NCBI RefSeq assembly: GCF_005281475.1
Contig: NZ_CP040106.1
Location: forward strand, 2,694,501-2,758,500
Length of the DNA: 64,000 bases
DNA from: Echinicola rosea
GTDB taxonomy: Bacteria > Bacteroidota > Bacteroidia > Cytophagales > Cyclobacteriaceae
Direction: 5' to 3'
Shown here one piece after another: positions 25,051-34,058 of this stretch; within the stretch, counting starts at the first letter, position 1, and every line of letters begins with the position of its first letter. The translations under genes and the position numbers were made by a program. The notes under the pieces are model-generated. The model searched no databases. It saw only the letters and a list, made by a program, of their open reading frames with translations, and was not told the origin of the DNA.

Positions 25051-25502
25051 TGAAACATCAGGAAAAACCAGAAATTGTGATTCGGGGAGGCTCCATAGCA
25101 GAAGTCCTTTCCTTGAGCCTGGCCATACCGGAGTTTGAGCAGCCCCATGGAGATACTGCATATGCGGAGCGCCTAAAGAGCAATCCCCATTTGATACTAG
25201 TAGCTGAATACGGTGGGAAATTGGTAGGGTTTAAGGTGGGGTATGCCACGGATGACAAGACATTCTATTCTTGGATGGGAGGTGTACTGCCGGCTTTTAG
25301 GCGTAATGGAATAGCGGGGATTTTGGCAGAAGTACAGACCGATTGGGCTAAGAAATCCGGGTATGAAAAGCTGGTCTTCAAAACCCGCAACATCCATAGT
25401 GATATGATCAGGTTTGGGTTAAAGCGTGGTTTTATGATCACCGAACTGATCAAGCGTACCAAGCCAGAAGATCACAGGATTATTATGGAGAAGAAAATTT
25501 AA
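25047..25502 (+). CDS. GNAT family N-acetyltransferase
   Basis: A 151-residue acetyltransferase. LILVAEYGGKLVGFKVGYA and YSWMGGVLPAFRRNGIAGILAEVQTDWAKKSGY form motif A, with RRNGIA as the acetyl-CoA loop. KLVFKTRNIHSDMIRFGLKRGFMI is motif B. It is not a close copy of the gene before it, so the pair is not a simple duplication. The pairing is translationally coupled and may mean related substrates, but there is no evidence for which. No terminator is obvious between its stop and the tRNA promoter. Confidence 0.9.
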   Translation: MMKHQEKPEIVIRGGSIAEVLSLSLAIPEFEQPHGDTAYAERLKSNPHLILVAEYGGKLVGFKVGYATDDKTFYSWMGGVLPAFRRNGIAGILAEVQTDWAKKSGYEKLVFKTRNIHSDMIRFGLKRGFMITELIKRTKPEDHRIIMEKKI

Positions 25503-25574
25503 ATAGAATCCCGCTGATAATCAGTATTAGACATAAGCTAAAGGCTTTTTGAAGAATAAATCTTGTGAGATCAC

Positions 25575-25605
25575 TTGGAGCAAAAAGGATATATTTCTAC
25601 TTTTG
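25575..25605 (+). promoter_or_regulatory. promoter of tRNA-Leu
   Basis: TTGG (25575-25578), 19 bases, then TACTTTTG (25598-25605), an exact TAnnTTTG, 13 bases before the tRNA 5' end. Confidence 0.65.
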
Positions 25606-25617
25606 CAAACCTATCCT

Positions 25618-25700
25618 GCGCACGTGGTGAAACTGGTAGACACGCCATCTTGAGGGGGTGGTGCCCTATGGGCGTGGAGGTTCGAATCCTCTCGTGCGCA
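25618..25700 (+). tRNA. tRNA-Leu, anticodon GAG
   Basis: The acceptor stem GCGCACG (25618-25624) pairs with CGTGCGC (25693-25699), with A as discriminator. The D-arm region is GTGAAACTGGTAGACAC. The anticodon stem CCATC/GGTGG encloses the loop TTGAGGG with GAG at 25652-25654. A long variable arm (class II, as expected for Leu) is followed by the T-arm with GGTTCGAATCC. The 3' CCA is not encoded. It decodes CUC and CUU. Confidence 0.96.
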
Positions 25701-25702
25701 CA

Positions 25703-25735
25703 AAACGGTCTTTCGGTATTTACGGAAGACCGTTT
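25703..25735 (+). terminator. terminator of tRNA-Leu
   Basis: AAACGGTCTT (25703-25712) pairs with AAGACCGTTT (25726-25735), with TCGG/ACGG-like pairing near the loop, directly after the tRNA. Confidence 0.75.
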
Positions 25736-26258
25736 GTGTTTTAAGAGGCCCGTGAGCTTGGGTTTAGGGATTAAGATCACGGATCAAGCGAAAAAGATGG
25801 GGCTGATAGGACACTGATAACGCAGATGATTAAGATTTGCGCTGAATTTTTTCCTTAAACTGGAATTTTATTATCCGTTTTTTTGTCAGTAGGTTTTATT
25901 TCTCACGGAATACACAGAACACCCAGAATCAAATAGAGAATTCAGATTTCTCTTCTATTAGCAATAGAAGTGTGGCCTCCATTTAAAAAAAAAATAGCGC
26001 ATGCCTTTGGAATCTATGTCATTAGCGTTTTGTAGAAAAACGATTTAGAAATTAGTGCGGTTGCCCTATTGTTGGGATTGCCTCTTTTGATTGCTTTTGA
26101 ATTAATGTACATCCTTCCGTTTGGTTTTCTTTTTGGGTGTATTTCATAAGTTGTGTTAATATTTTTAATTTTAAGGTTTTACTTTTTTAAAAAAATAGTT
26201 AAATAGTGCTCTCGTTATTATGCTCGCTTCTCTGCGAGTGATTAAATCACCATTACTT
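25736..26258. other. gene-free region upstream of the polysaccharide utilisation locus
   Basis: About 520 bases without a gene. The minus strand at 25805-25840 (TTCAGCGCAAATCTTAATC...) is related to 3160-3199, a short dispersed repeat. Around 25895-25930 is TCTCACGGAATACACAGAACACCC, of a type I associate with dispersed repeats in this phylum. The last 100 bases before the GH3 gene are A/T-rich and must carry its promoter, but I find no good two-box match. Confidence 0.4.
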
Positions 26259-28652
26259 ATGTTTAGATCCTTGGGCATATCGTCATTTATAAAGTCCCCA
26301 CTCTTGTTGGTTTTATGGTTGGGTGCAGCCTGTAATGTTTTTGGGCAGGAAAGCGTATTATACAAGCAGGCAAATGTCCCAACGGCACAGCGCGTGGAGG
26401 ACTTGCTGTCTAGGATGACACTGGAGGAAAAAGTAGGTCAGCTTTCTACCTTACTCGGGTGGAAGATGTACCAAAAGGACGGAGAAGAGGTGACGGTCAG
26501 CAAGGCATTTGAGGAAGCAGTACAGGAGCGGCACATTGGGATGTTGTGGGCTACTTTACGAGCGGATCCATGGACCCAAAAGACCCTGACGAACGGATTA
26601 AATCCCAGACAGGCTGCAGTAGCGACTAATGCCATGCAGAAATATGTCCTTGAAAATACCCGTTTGGGCATTCCCATGATGATGGCCGAAGAGTGTCCCC
26701 ATGGGCACATGGCCATAGGGACGACTGTTTTTCCCACTTCTATTGGGCAAGCAGCTACCTGGAACCCTGCTTTGATCGAGGAGATGGCTGCGACTATTGC
26801 ACTGGAGGCAAGGTTACAAGGTGGACATATAGGTTACGGGCCGGTACTGGACCTTGCGCGAGAGCCGAGATGGTCGAGGGTAGAGGAAACTTATGGCGAA
26901 GATCCTTACCTCAACAGTCAAATGGGCATTGCCATGGTGAAAGGTTTTCAAGGAGAAAGTATTGCCTCTGGAGAAAATGTGATTTCTACCTTAAAGCACT
27001 TTACTGCCTATGGCGTGCCAGAAGGAGGGCATAACGGTACCAGTGTGAGCATTGGTCAGCGGGAATTGCATGAGAGTTACCTGCCGCCTTTCAAGTCAGC
27101 AGTGAAAGCAGGGGCACTTTCCGTCATGACCGCCTATAACTCCATCGATGGTATTCCCTGTACTTCCAATGGTTATTTATTGAACACTGTGCTGCGGGAT
27201 GATTGGGGATTTGACGGTTTTGTGGTCTCAGACCTGGGAAGTATCAGTGGGCTTAAGGGCAGCCACCATGTCGCGGCCACCTCAGAGGATGCAGCCAAAC
27301 TGGCGATCGATGCTGGCGTGGACTCGGATTTGGGCGGCTATGGTTTTGATACATATCTATTAGAAGCGATAAAATCAGGAAAAGTTTCCCAAGCAGTGCT
27401 TGACCAAGCGGTGAGAAGAGTGCTGAAGGTTAAATTTGAGATGGGGTTGTTTGAAAATCCTTATGTGGACCCCCAGAAGGCAGCAAGGGAAGTTCGCTCC
27501 AGTAGCCATGTGGCATTGGCCAGAAAAGTGGCCAGAGAGGGCGTTGTGCTCTTGAAAAATGAGAAAAATGTGTTGCCATTGGGCAAAGACCTGAAAAGCA
27601 TAGCGGTGATCGGTCCCAATGCAGATAATACTTACAACCAATTGGGCGATTATACGGCTCCACAGCCTGATGAAAATGTGGTGACGGTGCTTGAAGGCAT
27701 TCAGAATAAAGTAGGAAATACGGCCAAAGTCGAATATATAAAAGGCTGTGCCATTCGAGATACTACCCAGAGCCAAATTACAGCAGCAGCCTCACTGGCT
27801 GCTCGGTCAGAAGTGGCGGTAGTGGTGTTAGGAGGATCCAGTGCACGGGATTTTGATACGGAATACGAAGAAACTGCCGCGGCGAAAGTCAGTGAGGTAG
27901 GGGAGGGTGAAGTGATCAGCGACATGGAAAGTGGGGAAGGCTTTGACCGCATGACGCTGGACTTGCTGGGTGACCAGCTCAAACTAGTGAAGGCAGTGCA
28001 GCAAACGGGAACCCCTGTGGTCGTGGTGCTGATCAAAGGGCGTCCGTTAAATTTAAATTGGATCGATGAAAATGTGCCAGCCATTGTAGATGCCTGGTAT
28101 CCTGGCCAAGAGGGAGGAAATGCCATTGCAGACGTGTTGTTTGGGGATTACAATCCCTCAGGAAGATTGACCATTTCTGTTCCTCGGTCAGTCGGGCAAT
28201 TGCCAGTATTTTATAATTATAGAAATCCCCAAAGGCATGATTATGTAGAGGGAAGTGCAGCGCCACTTTATGCGTTTGGGCATGGGTTAAGCTATGCTGA
28301 TTTTGCCTATTCGAACCTGGAAATCGCTGCATCAGGAAATGCCCAATCGCCTGCGGTAAAGGTACAGTTTGAGGTGAAAAATATCAGCAATGTCGATGGC
28401 GAAGAAGTGGTCCAGTTATACCTGAAGGACATGGTCAGCAGTACGGTGAGGCCTCTCATGACGCTTAGACGGTTTGAAAAGGTAATGATCCCTGCAGGGG
28501 AATCCAGAAAGGTCTCATTTTTACTAGGTGCAGAAGATTTGCGTGTTTTAGGGCAGGATATGGATTGGTTGATAGAGACAGGGGACTTTCAGGTATTGGT
28601 CGGGCGCTCGTCCAGGGATATCAGGCTTGAAGGAAAGTTTGGGATGGAATAA
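26259..28652 (+). CDS. glycoside hydrolase family 3 (beta-glycosidase), secreted
   Basis: From the ATG at 26259 the product is 797 residues; an ATG at 26220 adds 13. A signal peptide (about 1-30, ending ACNVFG) is followed by the (beta/alpha)8 domain starting RVEDLLSRMTLEEKVGQLS. It includes EECPHGHMAIG, ARLQGGHIGYGPVLDLAREPRW, and ISTLKHFTAYG. The nucleophile block GFVVSDLGSISGL places Asp at about residue 325. The second alpha/beta domain (VARKVAREGVVLLKN, VVVVLIKGRPL) and a C-terminal fibronectin-III-like domain (VQLYLKDMVSS, VSFLLG) are complete. It cleaves terminal beta-linked glucose, xylose or a similar residue, probably in the periplasm. It stands first in the locus, 8 bases before the sigma factor gene. 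Confidence 0.93.
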   Translation: MFRSLGISSFIKSPLLLVLWLGAACNVFGQESVLYKQANVPTAQRVEDLLSRMTLEEKVGQLSTLLGWKMYQKDGEEVTVSKAFEEAVQERHIGMLWATLRADPWTQKTLTNGLNPRQAAVATNAMQKYVLENTRLGIPMMMAEECPHGHMAIGTTVFPTSIGQAATWNPALIEEMAATIALEARLQGGHIGYGPVLDLAREPRWSRVEETYGEDPYLNSQMGIAMVKGFQGESIASGENVISTLKHFTAYGVPEGGHNGTSVSIGQRELHESYLPPFKSAVKAGALSVMTAYNSIDGIPCTSNGYLLNTVLRDDWGFDGFVVSDLGSISGLKGSHHVAATSEDAAKLAIDAGVDSDLGGYGFDTYLLEAIKSGKVSQAVLDQAVRRVLKVKFEMGLFENPYVDPQKAAREVRSSSHVALARKVAREGVVLLKNEKNVLPLGKDLKSIAVIGPNADNTYNQLGDYTAPQPDENVVTVLEGIQNKVGNTAKVEYIKGCAIRDTTQSQITAAASLAARSEVAVVVLGGSSARDFDTEYEETAAAKVSEVGEGEVISDMESGEGFDRMTLDLLGDQLKLVKAVQQTGTPVVVVLIKGRPLNLNWIDENVPAIVDAWYPGQEGGNAIADVLFGDYNPSGRLTISVPRSVGQLPVFYNYRNPQRHDYVEGSAAPLYAFGHGLSYADFAYSNLEIAASGNAQSPAVKVQFEVKNISNVDGEEVVQLYLKDMVSSTVRPLMTLRRFEKVMIPAGESRKVSFLLGAEDLRVLGQDMDWLIETGDFQVLVGRSSRDIRLEGKFGME

Positions 28653-28660
28653 TTTATCTT

Positions 28661-29284
28661 ATGAAGGGAAAAGGTAAATTTGATTGTTGGTCAGACCGCG
28701 AGCTATGGGAATCCATAGCATCGGGAGATCAGTTTGCCTTTTCTTATCTGTATGAAAAATCTGCCGACGCTCTCTTTGGCTATGGCCATAAGTTTAGCAA
28801 TGATCGTCGTTTAATTGAAGATGTAATACAGGACGTCTTCGTTATTTTATGGGAAAAGCGGCAACGGCTGACCATACACCATTCCCTAAAGTTTTACATT
28901 TTTAGGATTTTTAGGAGAGAAATAATACAAAGGCTTCAGGGAAATAAAACCCTTCGCCAAGGGCTTGATAATTTTATGGAGGAATCTTCATGGGAGGCGT
29001 CCATTCAGGAAGTATTGATCCAGCGACAGATGACCATTGATTCGGACAGGCATGTACGCGAGTCCCTCAAAGTCCTCACCAAACGCCAGCGAGAAGCCAT
29101 TTACCTAAAATACATCGAAGGGCTTAGTTACGATGAGATTTCCGCTTTAATGGATGTCAAGGTTCCTTATCTATATAATGTGGTCCTTAAAGGATTGAAA
29201 TCACTCAAAGAGTATTTTGTAACCCATGGCATTGCACATATTTCGAGATTTGTGCCGTTATTGTTTTTTTGGAAGGGAGCTTGA
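28661..29284 (+). CDS. ECF RNA polymerase sigma factor (FecI-like)
   Basis: A 207-residue sigma-70 factor of the extracytoplasmic group. Region 2 is DQFAFSYLYEKSADALFGYG, then IEDVIQDVFVILWEKR (about 45-65). Region 4 is VLTKRQREAIYLKYIEGLSYDEISALMDV (about 145-175), with its helix-turn-helix. The C-terminus carries an extra about 20 residues after region 4. Together with the FecR protein 218 bases downstream it forms a trans-envelope signalling pair that should switch on the SusC/SusD and enzyme genes when the STN domain of SusC senses substrate. It begins 8 bases after the GH3 stop, so it is probably co-transcribed with that enzyme, an uncommon order. Confidence 0.93.
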   Translation: MKGKGKFDCWSDRELWESIASGDQFAFSYLYEKSADALFGYGHKFSNDRRLIEDVIQDVFVILWEKRQRLTIHHSLKFYIFRIFRREIIQRLQGNKTLRQGLDNFMEESSWEASIQEVLIQRQMTIDSDRHVRESLKVLTKRQREAIYLKYIEGLSYDEISALMDVKVPYLYNVVLKGLKSLKEYFVTHGIAHISRFVPLLFFWKGA

Positions 29285-29502
29285 AGTTCAAGAGATTATT
29301 AAGAGAAGAAGTATTTTTTATGAGATGATGTGTTTTTTTTTCAAGTTGGTGTCATTCAATAGTTTAGATGGTGTAAATCCTGACGACTCCTTGGAAGGAT
29401 AACCTTTTGGCTAAGATAGGTTAAAAAAACATGAAGTTTTTTTTACGAAAACAGTGAGATGTCAATTTATGTCCCCTCTCTTTAAGTAAAAGAGAAAAAC
29501 TA

Positions 29503-30549
29503 TTGAGCAAAGAATATCAAGATATCACTGATTTTTTAGAGGATCATACTTTTCGTGATTGGGTGTTGCATAAAGATAGTCTTCACCGTCAAGAGTGGGA
29601 AGCTTTCTTGGCGCATCATCCTGATAAGAAAGTGGAAGTTGATTTGGCCAAGGCAGTGCTACTGGAACTTACAGAGGACCGGATAAGCTGGGAAGGAAAA
29701 GCCAAGGCAGATACCAAAAAAGCTATTTTACAAAGAATAAAGGGGAAGGCATCCCAAGAGAGGGACATCACGCCACCACCTAGGCGTGGTTTCTTTGGCT
29801 GGGCAAAGGTAGCAGTGGTGGCCATCTTAATGCTAGGGGCAGCGGCGGTGGCATGGGAGATCAAGCAGACCGATACCCCGCAAGAAGTTGTCCAGTCCCC
29901 ATCATGGATCGTCCGGACCAACCACGCTGGCCAAAAGTCCATTGTACACCTTCCCGATGGTAGCAAAGTGGTTTTGAATGCATCCAGTACCATTCGATAC
30001 CGAGATGATTTTGGGAAGGTTAATAGAGACTTGAGTTTGCAGGGGGAGGCTTTTTTTGATGTAAAGCGGGATGTGGCCAAGCCATTTAGTGTGATGACAG
30101 GGAAGGTGACTACCACTGCGCTGGGGACATCATTTAATGTTTCGGCATTTGATCAAGCTCATCCTTCTATCAAACTGGCTACAGGAATCGTGGAAATTCG
30201 GAGAGAAAATCCTGAAAAGGAAGAGAAATTAAAGCTTGTGCCCGGGGAAGAGGCGTTTATGGATCCGGATAATAGTTTGGCAAAAAGGCAATTTGACGTT
30301 TCTAGTGCCTTCCTTTGGAAAGACGGCGTGTTGTTTTTTGACAGGACTCCCTTTGGGGAAGTGGTCAAAACGCTTGAGCGCTGGTATGCAGTGGAAATCA
30401 CTGTGCGACACCATCCTGAAAATAAAACGCCTCTGGTTTCGGGAAGGTTTGACAATGATCATCTCGATAATGTACTTACCAGTATAGGATATAGTTTACG
30501 GTTCTCACATGAGATAGACCAGAAAAAAGTAACAATAGATTTTCAATAA
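29503..30549 (+). CDS. FecR family anti-sigma factor
   Basis: A 348-residue inner-membrane protein. The start is a TTG at 29503, because no in-frame ATG lies between the upstream stop and the conserved first residues. A cytoplasmic sigma-binding segment (1-98) is followed by one membrane span (about 100-118, WAKVAVVAILMLGAAAVAW). The FecR domain (about 138-240) contains KSIVHLPDGSKVVLNASSTIRY and FDVKRDVAKPFSVMTGKVTTTALGTSFNV. A C-terminal DUF4974 domain (about 275-348) contains FGEVVKTLERWYAVEITV and LDNVLTSIGYSL. It holds the ECF sigma factor until it contacts the STN domain of the loaded SusC. It is separated from the sigma gene by 218 bases without visible features. Confidence 0.92.
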   Translation: MSKEYQDITDFLEDHTFRDWVLHKDSLHRQEWEAFLAHHPDKKVEVDLAKAVLLELTEDRISWEGKAKADTKKAILQRIKGKASQERDITPPPRRGFFGWAKVAVVAILMLGAAAVAWEIKQTDTPQEVVQSPSWIVRTNHAGQKSIVHLPDGSKVVLNASSTIRYRDDFGKVNRDLSLQGEAFFDVKRDVAKPFSVMTGKVTTTALGTSFNVSAFDQAHPSIKLATGIVEIRRENPEKEEKLKLVPGEEAFMDPDNSLAKRQFDVSSAFLWKDGVLFFDRTPFGEVVKTLERWYAVEITVRHHPENKTPLVSGRFDNDHLDNVLTSIGYSLRFSHEIDQKKVTIDFQ

Positions 30550-30592
30550 ACTATAAAAACATGCCAATGAAATAGAATTGATTTTAAAAAAA

Positions 30593-30621
30593 AAGCCAAT
30601 GAAAAAGTACTCCATTGGCTT
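30593..30621. terminator. hairpin between fecR-like gene and susC
   Basis: AAGCCAATG (30593-30601) pairs with CATTGGCTT (30613-30621) with an 11-base loop. A run of A (30586-30593) precedes it and no T-run follows, so it would terminate on the minus strand. On the plus strand it could be a leader structure or RNA-processing site upstream of susC. Confidence 0.4.
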
Positions 30622-30706
30622 AGTGGGATGAATAGTGTTTTGGCCGACGACTACTCATCCTCAATGTTTTAAGCAAACCATTTAAGTACCTAAAACAACT
30701 CAATTT

Positions 30707-33700
30707 ATGAAAAATATATTACATGGTCTTATGATGATCGGAAAATACTATTTGTATGGATTTGCCTTGCAGCTGTTGTTGCTGAACATGCTGCATGCGA
30801 TGCCAACAAAAGCCCAAGGGTCATTGGACATGCAGAAGGTTTTTGTCAGCCTTCATGTGGACGATGAGCCCGTGACCAAGGTGTTTCATAACTTAGAAAA
30901 GCAGTCAGACTTTGTGTTTGTCTATGATGACCAGTTAGAAACAGCTGTAGGGAATGTAAGCCTTAAAGTAAACAATGCATCATTTGAAGAGGCTCTTTTT
31001 CAATTGGCTGCTGAAAATGGGCTTTCTTTTAAACAGGTAAACAACCGCATTAGCGTCAAGAAAAATTCTACAGGCCAGCCAGAGGCGGTGGAAGTAGTGC
31101 GGGAGGACAAAGTGACAGGAACCGTGCTGGATGATACAGGCTACCCTCTTCCAGGTGCCACTGTGTTGGTAAAAGGGACCACCAATGGCACGGTGACCAA
31201 TTTGGACGGTGAATTTGAAATCAATGTGAACCAAGGCGATGTCATTGTCTTTTCTTTTGTTGGTTTTGCCAGCCAAGAAATTACTTACTCTGGTCAAAGT
31301 AAAATCGAGGTTACGATGGCTGCTGACGAAACCGCCCTTGAAGAGGTGGTCGTAGTAGGTTATGGAACCCAGAAAAAGGTGAATCTTACCGGTGCTGTGT
31401 CCGCAGTGGATAGCGAAGAGGTGTCCAGAAAGCCTGTAGGTCAAGTGTCATCAGCATTGCAAGGGGTAGCTCCAGGACTTACGGTCACCCAGAGAAGTGG
31501 TCAGCCCGGTGCTGATCAGGGAACCATTCGTATTCGTGGTATAGGTACATTGAGTAGTAATGATCCCCTGGTACTGGTAGATGGAGTCCAGTACGATATC
31601 AATGATGTGGACGCCAATGATATAGAATCGATCTCAGTGCTGAAAGATGCTGCTGCGGCTTCCATTTATGGCGTAAGGGCTGCCAATGGTGTGGTGCTGA
31701 TCACGACCAAGAGAGGAAAAGACGGCAAGCCAAAGGTAAACTATAACAATTATTTCGGGGTACAAGAGCCTACAAGGATGACGGAGTTTGTGGGAGCGCA
31801 GGATTTTATGCGCTTGGCCAACACCATGTACACCAATTCAGGAGCGGGTGCGATTTATGGGGATGACCAGATTGCGGCATATAATGACCCCAATAGGGAT
31901 CCATTGGCTTACCCTGACAATTATTGGTTGGACAAGGTATTGACAGGATCAGGATTTCAGCAAAGCCATAGCTTGGCCATTTCCGGTGGTAGCGAAAACG
32001 TAAACTATCGGTTTTCTACCAATTATTTTGATCAACAAGGCTTGATTGAAAACATGGATTTTGACCGGTTGACGGTTCGTTTGAATACCGATATCAAGGT
32101 GTCCGAAAAAGTAAACTTTAATGCAGATATTGCTGCCAATATCTCCAACCGAGAAGAACCGCAAGGTGTTTCTGGGTCCTCTTGGTATCAGTTTGGCCAA
32201 GCGGCTATTATCAACCCTATTACCCCGGATCGATATACCAATGGTGAATGGGCGGTCATCCGAGGTGGCCAAAATCCCATTAGACTTCAAGAAGAAGGGG
32301 GGATTTATGGATATAAGGAAAACCTGTTTACAGGGAATTTCCAGGCAGATTATGAAATCATCGAAGGGCTGAAACTGACAGGAAAGGCTTCCATTAATTA
32401 TCGTTCGGATTATACCAGCCTTCACGACAAAGGCCTGGATTATTTTCCCCCAGAAGGATCCACCGTGACCATCGGTCGCAATGAAATCACCAAGCAATCT
32501 ACCGATTATTGGTTCAGGAATTTCCAGGGATTGGTGAATTATACCAAAACCTTTGGGAAGGACCATAGCCTTCACGTACTGGGTGGTATCTCCAGTTTGA
32601 CCCAAACCAATGATATCCTGAGTGGCTATCGCGTAAACCTGGCCACGGGCGAGCTGGAGCAAATCGATGCAGGTGCTGAGAGCGGTCAGGAAACATCAGG
32701 TACGGCGGATGAATATGCTTTGCTATCATTCTTCGGTAGGGTGAATTATGCTTTTAAGGACAAATACCTCTTGGAGGCAAATATCCGTCGTGACGGTTCC
32801 AGCAGTTTTGCCGATGGACAGAAGTGGGGAGTATTTCCTTCATTCTCTGTTGGATGGCGCATTTCCCAAGAGTCCTTTATGCAAGACATTGACTTTATTG
32901 ATGACCTGAAACTTAGAGGGTCTTGGGGGGTCTTGGGGAATGACAATATCGGAAGCAATTACCCTTACCAGACCAGTTATAACCTGAACAGTTATCCGTT
33001 TGGAGCCGACCGTCAGCTTTACCCAACGGCAGGACTCTCCCGGTATCCAAATGATGTGTTGAGCTGGGAGACCACCAAGATGGCAGATGTAGGCTTTGAT
33101 CTTTCCATCTTGGAAGGAAAGTTTGATTTTACTTTTGATTACTATGTAAAAAATACGGAAGATATCCTTTATACCCTGCCCATTCCGGGAACTGTCGGTC
33201 TTCCAGCGCCTTCACAAAACGTGGGCAGCATGAGAAATAAAGGTTGGGAATTTACGGCCAACTACCATGGTAGGGCCGGTGATGATTTTACCTTTGATAT
33301 CGGTGCCAATATCGCAGACGTGAAGAATGAGCTTACCTATTTTGGTGATGCAGATTACCTCACCACCGACAATAATGATATCACCACTGCTTACCGGGTT
33401 GGATATCCTCTAGGGGCATTCTATGGTTATATTGCTGATGGGATCTTCCAGTCTGCCGATGAAGTGGCCAGTCATCCCTCCCAGCCTGGTTCTCCGGCAG
33501 CTGGAGACTTAAAATACCGCGATGTAAATGGTGATGGTGTGGTCAATGCAGATGATAGGGTGTATTTGGGTAGTGATATTCCTAGATATACTTATGGTCT
33601 GAACCTTAGCGCTAATTATAAGCGATTTAGCTTGACGGCATTCTTCCAAGGGGTGGCCAAAGTGGATATCAATACCTTGGTCATGATGCGTGCACCGACC

Positions 33701-34045
33701 AGTACAGACGGTAACTTCCGTCCGGATCATTTGGATAGCTGGACTCCGGAAAATCCAAGTGCTTCCTTCCCTCGCCTTACTACTTCCGAAAGGAATTACC
33801 AATCTTCCAGCTATTGGGTAGAGAGTGGGGCATATGTCCGACTGAAAACATTACAGCTCAACTATAACCTGCCTACAAGTTTCTTGGATGCAGCAAAGAT
33901 TTCCAGGGCACGTGTTTTTGTGACCGGACAAAACCTGTTTACCCTATCCGGTCTGGCTGGAGACATTGATCCGGAAGCTCCGAATGATAACAGGTATTAT
34001 CCACAAGTAAAAACATATACAGTTGGTTTAAGTGTAGAATTTTAA
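30707..34045 (+). CDS. SusC/RagA TonB-dependent outer-membrane transporter with STN domain
   Basis: A 1,112-residue outer-membrane barrel that imports oligosaccharide with its SusD lid. A signal peptide (about 1-37, ending PTKAQG) is followed by an STN (secretin/TonB N-terminal) domain at about 43-122, the signalling domain that addresses FecR. A carboxypeptidase-D-like beta domain spans about 137-200 (GTVLDDTGYPLPGATVLVKG). The TonB-plug start is EEVVVVGYGTQKKVNLTGA (about 211-230), then RIRGIGTLSSNDPLVLVDGV. The 22-strand barrel follows and ends in the aromatic KTYTVGLSVEF. All parts are present. The gene precedes susD by 13 bases. The STN domain ties this SusC to the sigma/anti-sigma pair upstream. 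Confidence 0.96.
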   Translation: MKNILHGLMMIGKYYLYGFALQLLLLNMLHAMPTKAQGSLDMQKVFVSLHVDDEPVTKVFHNLEKQSDFVFVYDDQLETAVGNVSLKVNNASFEEALFQLAAENGLSFKQVNNRISVKKNSTGQPEAVEVVREDKVTGTVLDDTGYPLPGATVLVKGTTNGTVTNLDGEFEINVNQGDVIVFSFVGFASQEITYSGQSKIEVTMAADETALEEVVVVGYGTQKKVNLTGAVSAVDSEEVSRKPVGQVSSALQGVAPGLTVTQRSGQPGADQGTIRIRGIGTLSSNDPLVLVDGVQYDINDVDANDIESISVLKDAAAASIYGVRAANGVVLITTKRGKDGKPKVNYNNYFGVQEPTRMTEFVGAQDFMRLANTMYTNSGAGAIYGDDQIAAYNDPNRDPLAYPDNYWLDKVLTGSGFQQSHSLAISGGSENVNYRFSTNYFDQQGLIENMDFDRLTVRLNTDIKVSEKVNFNADIAANISNREEPQGVSGSSWYQFGQAAIINPITPDRYTNGEWAVIRGGQNPIRLQEEGGIYGYKENLFTGNFQADYEIIEGLKLTGKASINYRSDYTSLHDKGLDYFPPEGSTVTIGRNEITKQSTDYWFRNFQGLVNYTKTFGKDHSLHVLGGISSLTQTNDILSGYRVNLATGELEQIDAGAESGQETSGTADEYALLSFFGRVNYAFKDKYLLEANIRRDGSSSFADGQKWGVFPSFSVGWRISQESFMQDIDFIDDLKLRGSWGVLGNDNIGSNYPYQTSYNLNSYPFGADRQLYPTAGLSRYPNDVLSWETTKMADVGFDLSILEGKFDFTFDYYVKNTEDILYTLPIPGTVGLPAPSQNVGSMRNKGWEFTANYHGRAGDDFTFDIGANIADVKNELTYFGDADYLTTDNNDITTAYRVGYPLGAFYGYIADGIFQSADEVASHPSQPGSPAAGDLKYRDVNGDGVVNADDRVYLGSDIPRYTYGLNLSANYKRFSLTAFFQGVAKVDINTLVMMRAPTSTDGNFRPDHLDSWTPENPSASFPRLTTSERNYQSSSYWVESGAYVRLKTLQLNYNLPTSFLDAAKISRARVFVTGQNLFTLSGLAGDIDPEAPNDNRYYPQVKTYTVGLSVEF

Positions 34046-34058
34046 GCAGTAGAAACTT

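Noticed and set aside
25618..26258. A tRNA-linked integration site with an island downstream
   Set aside because: No direct repeat of the tRNA 3' end and no integrase gene are present; the locus that follows looks like an ordinary chromosomal utilisation locus.
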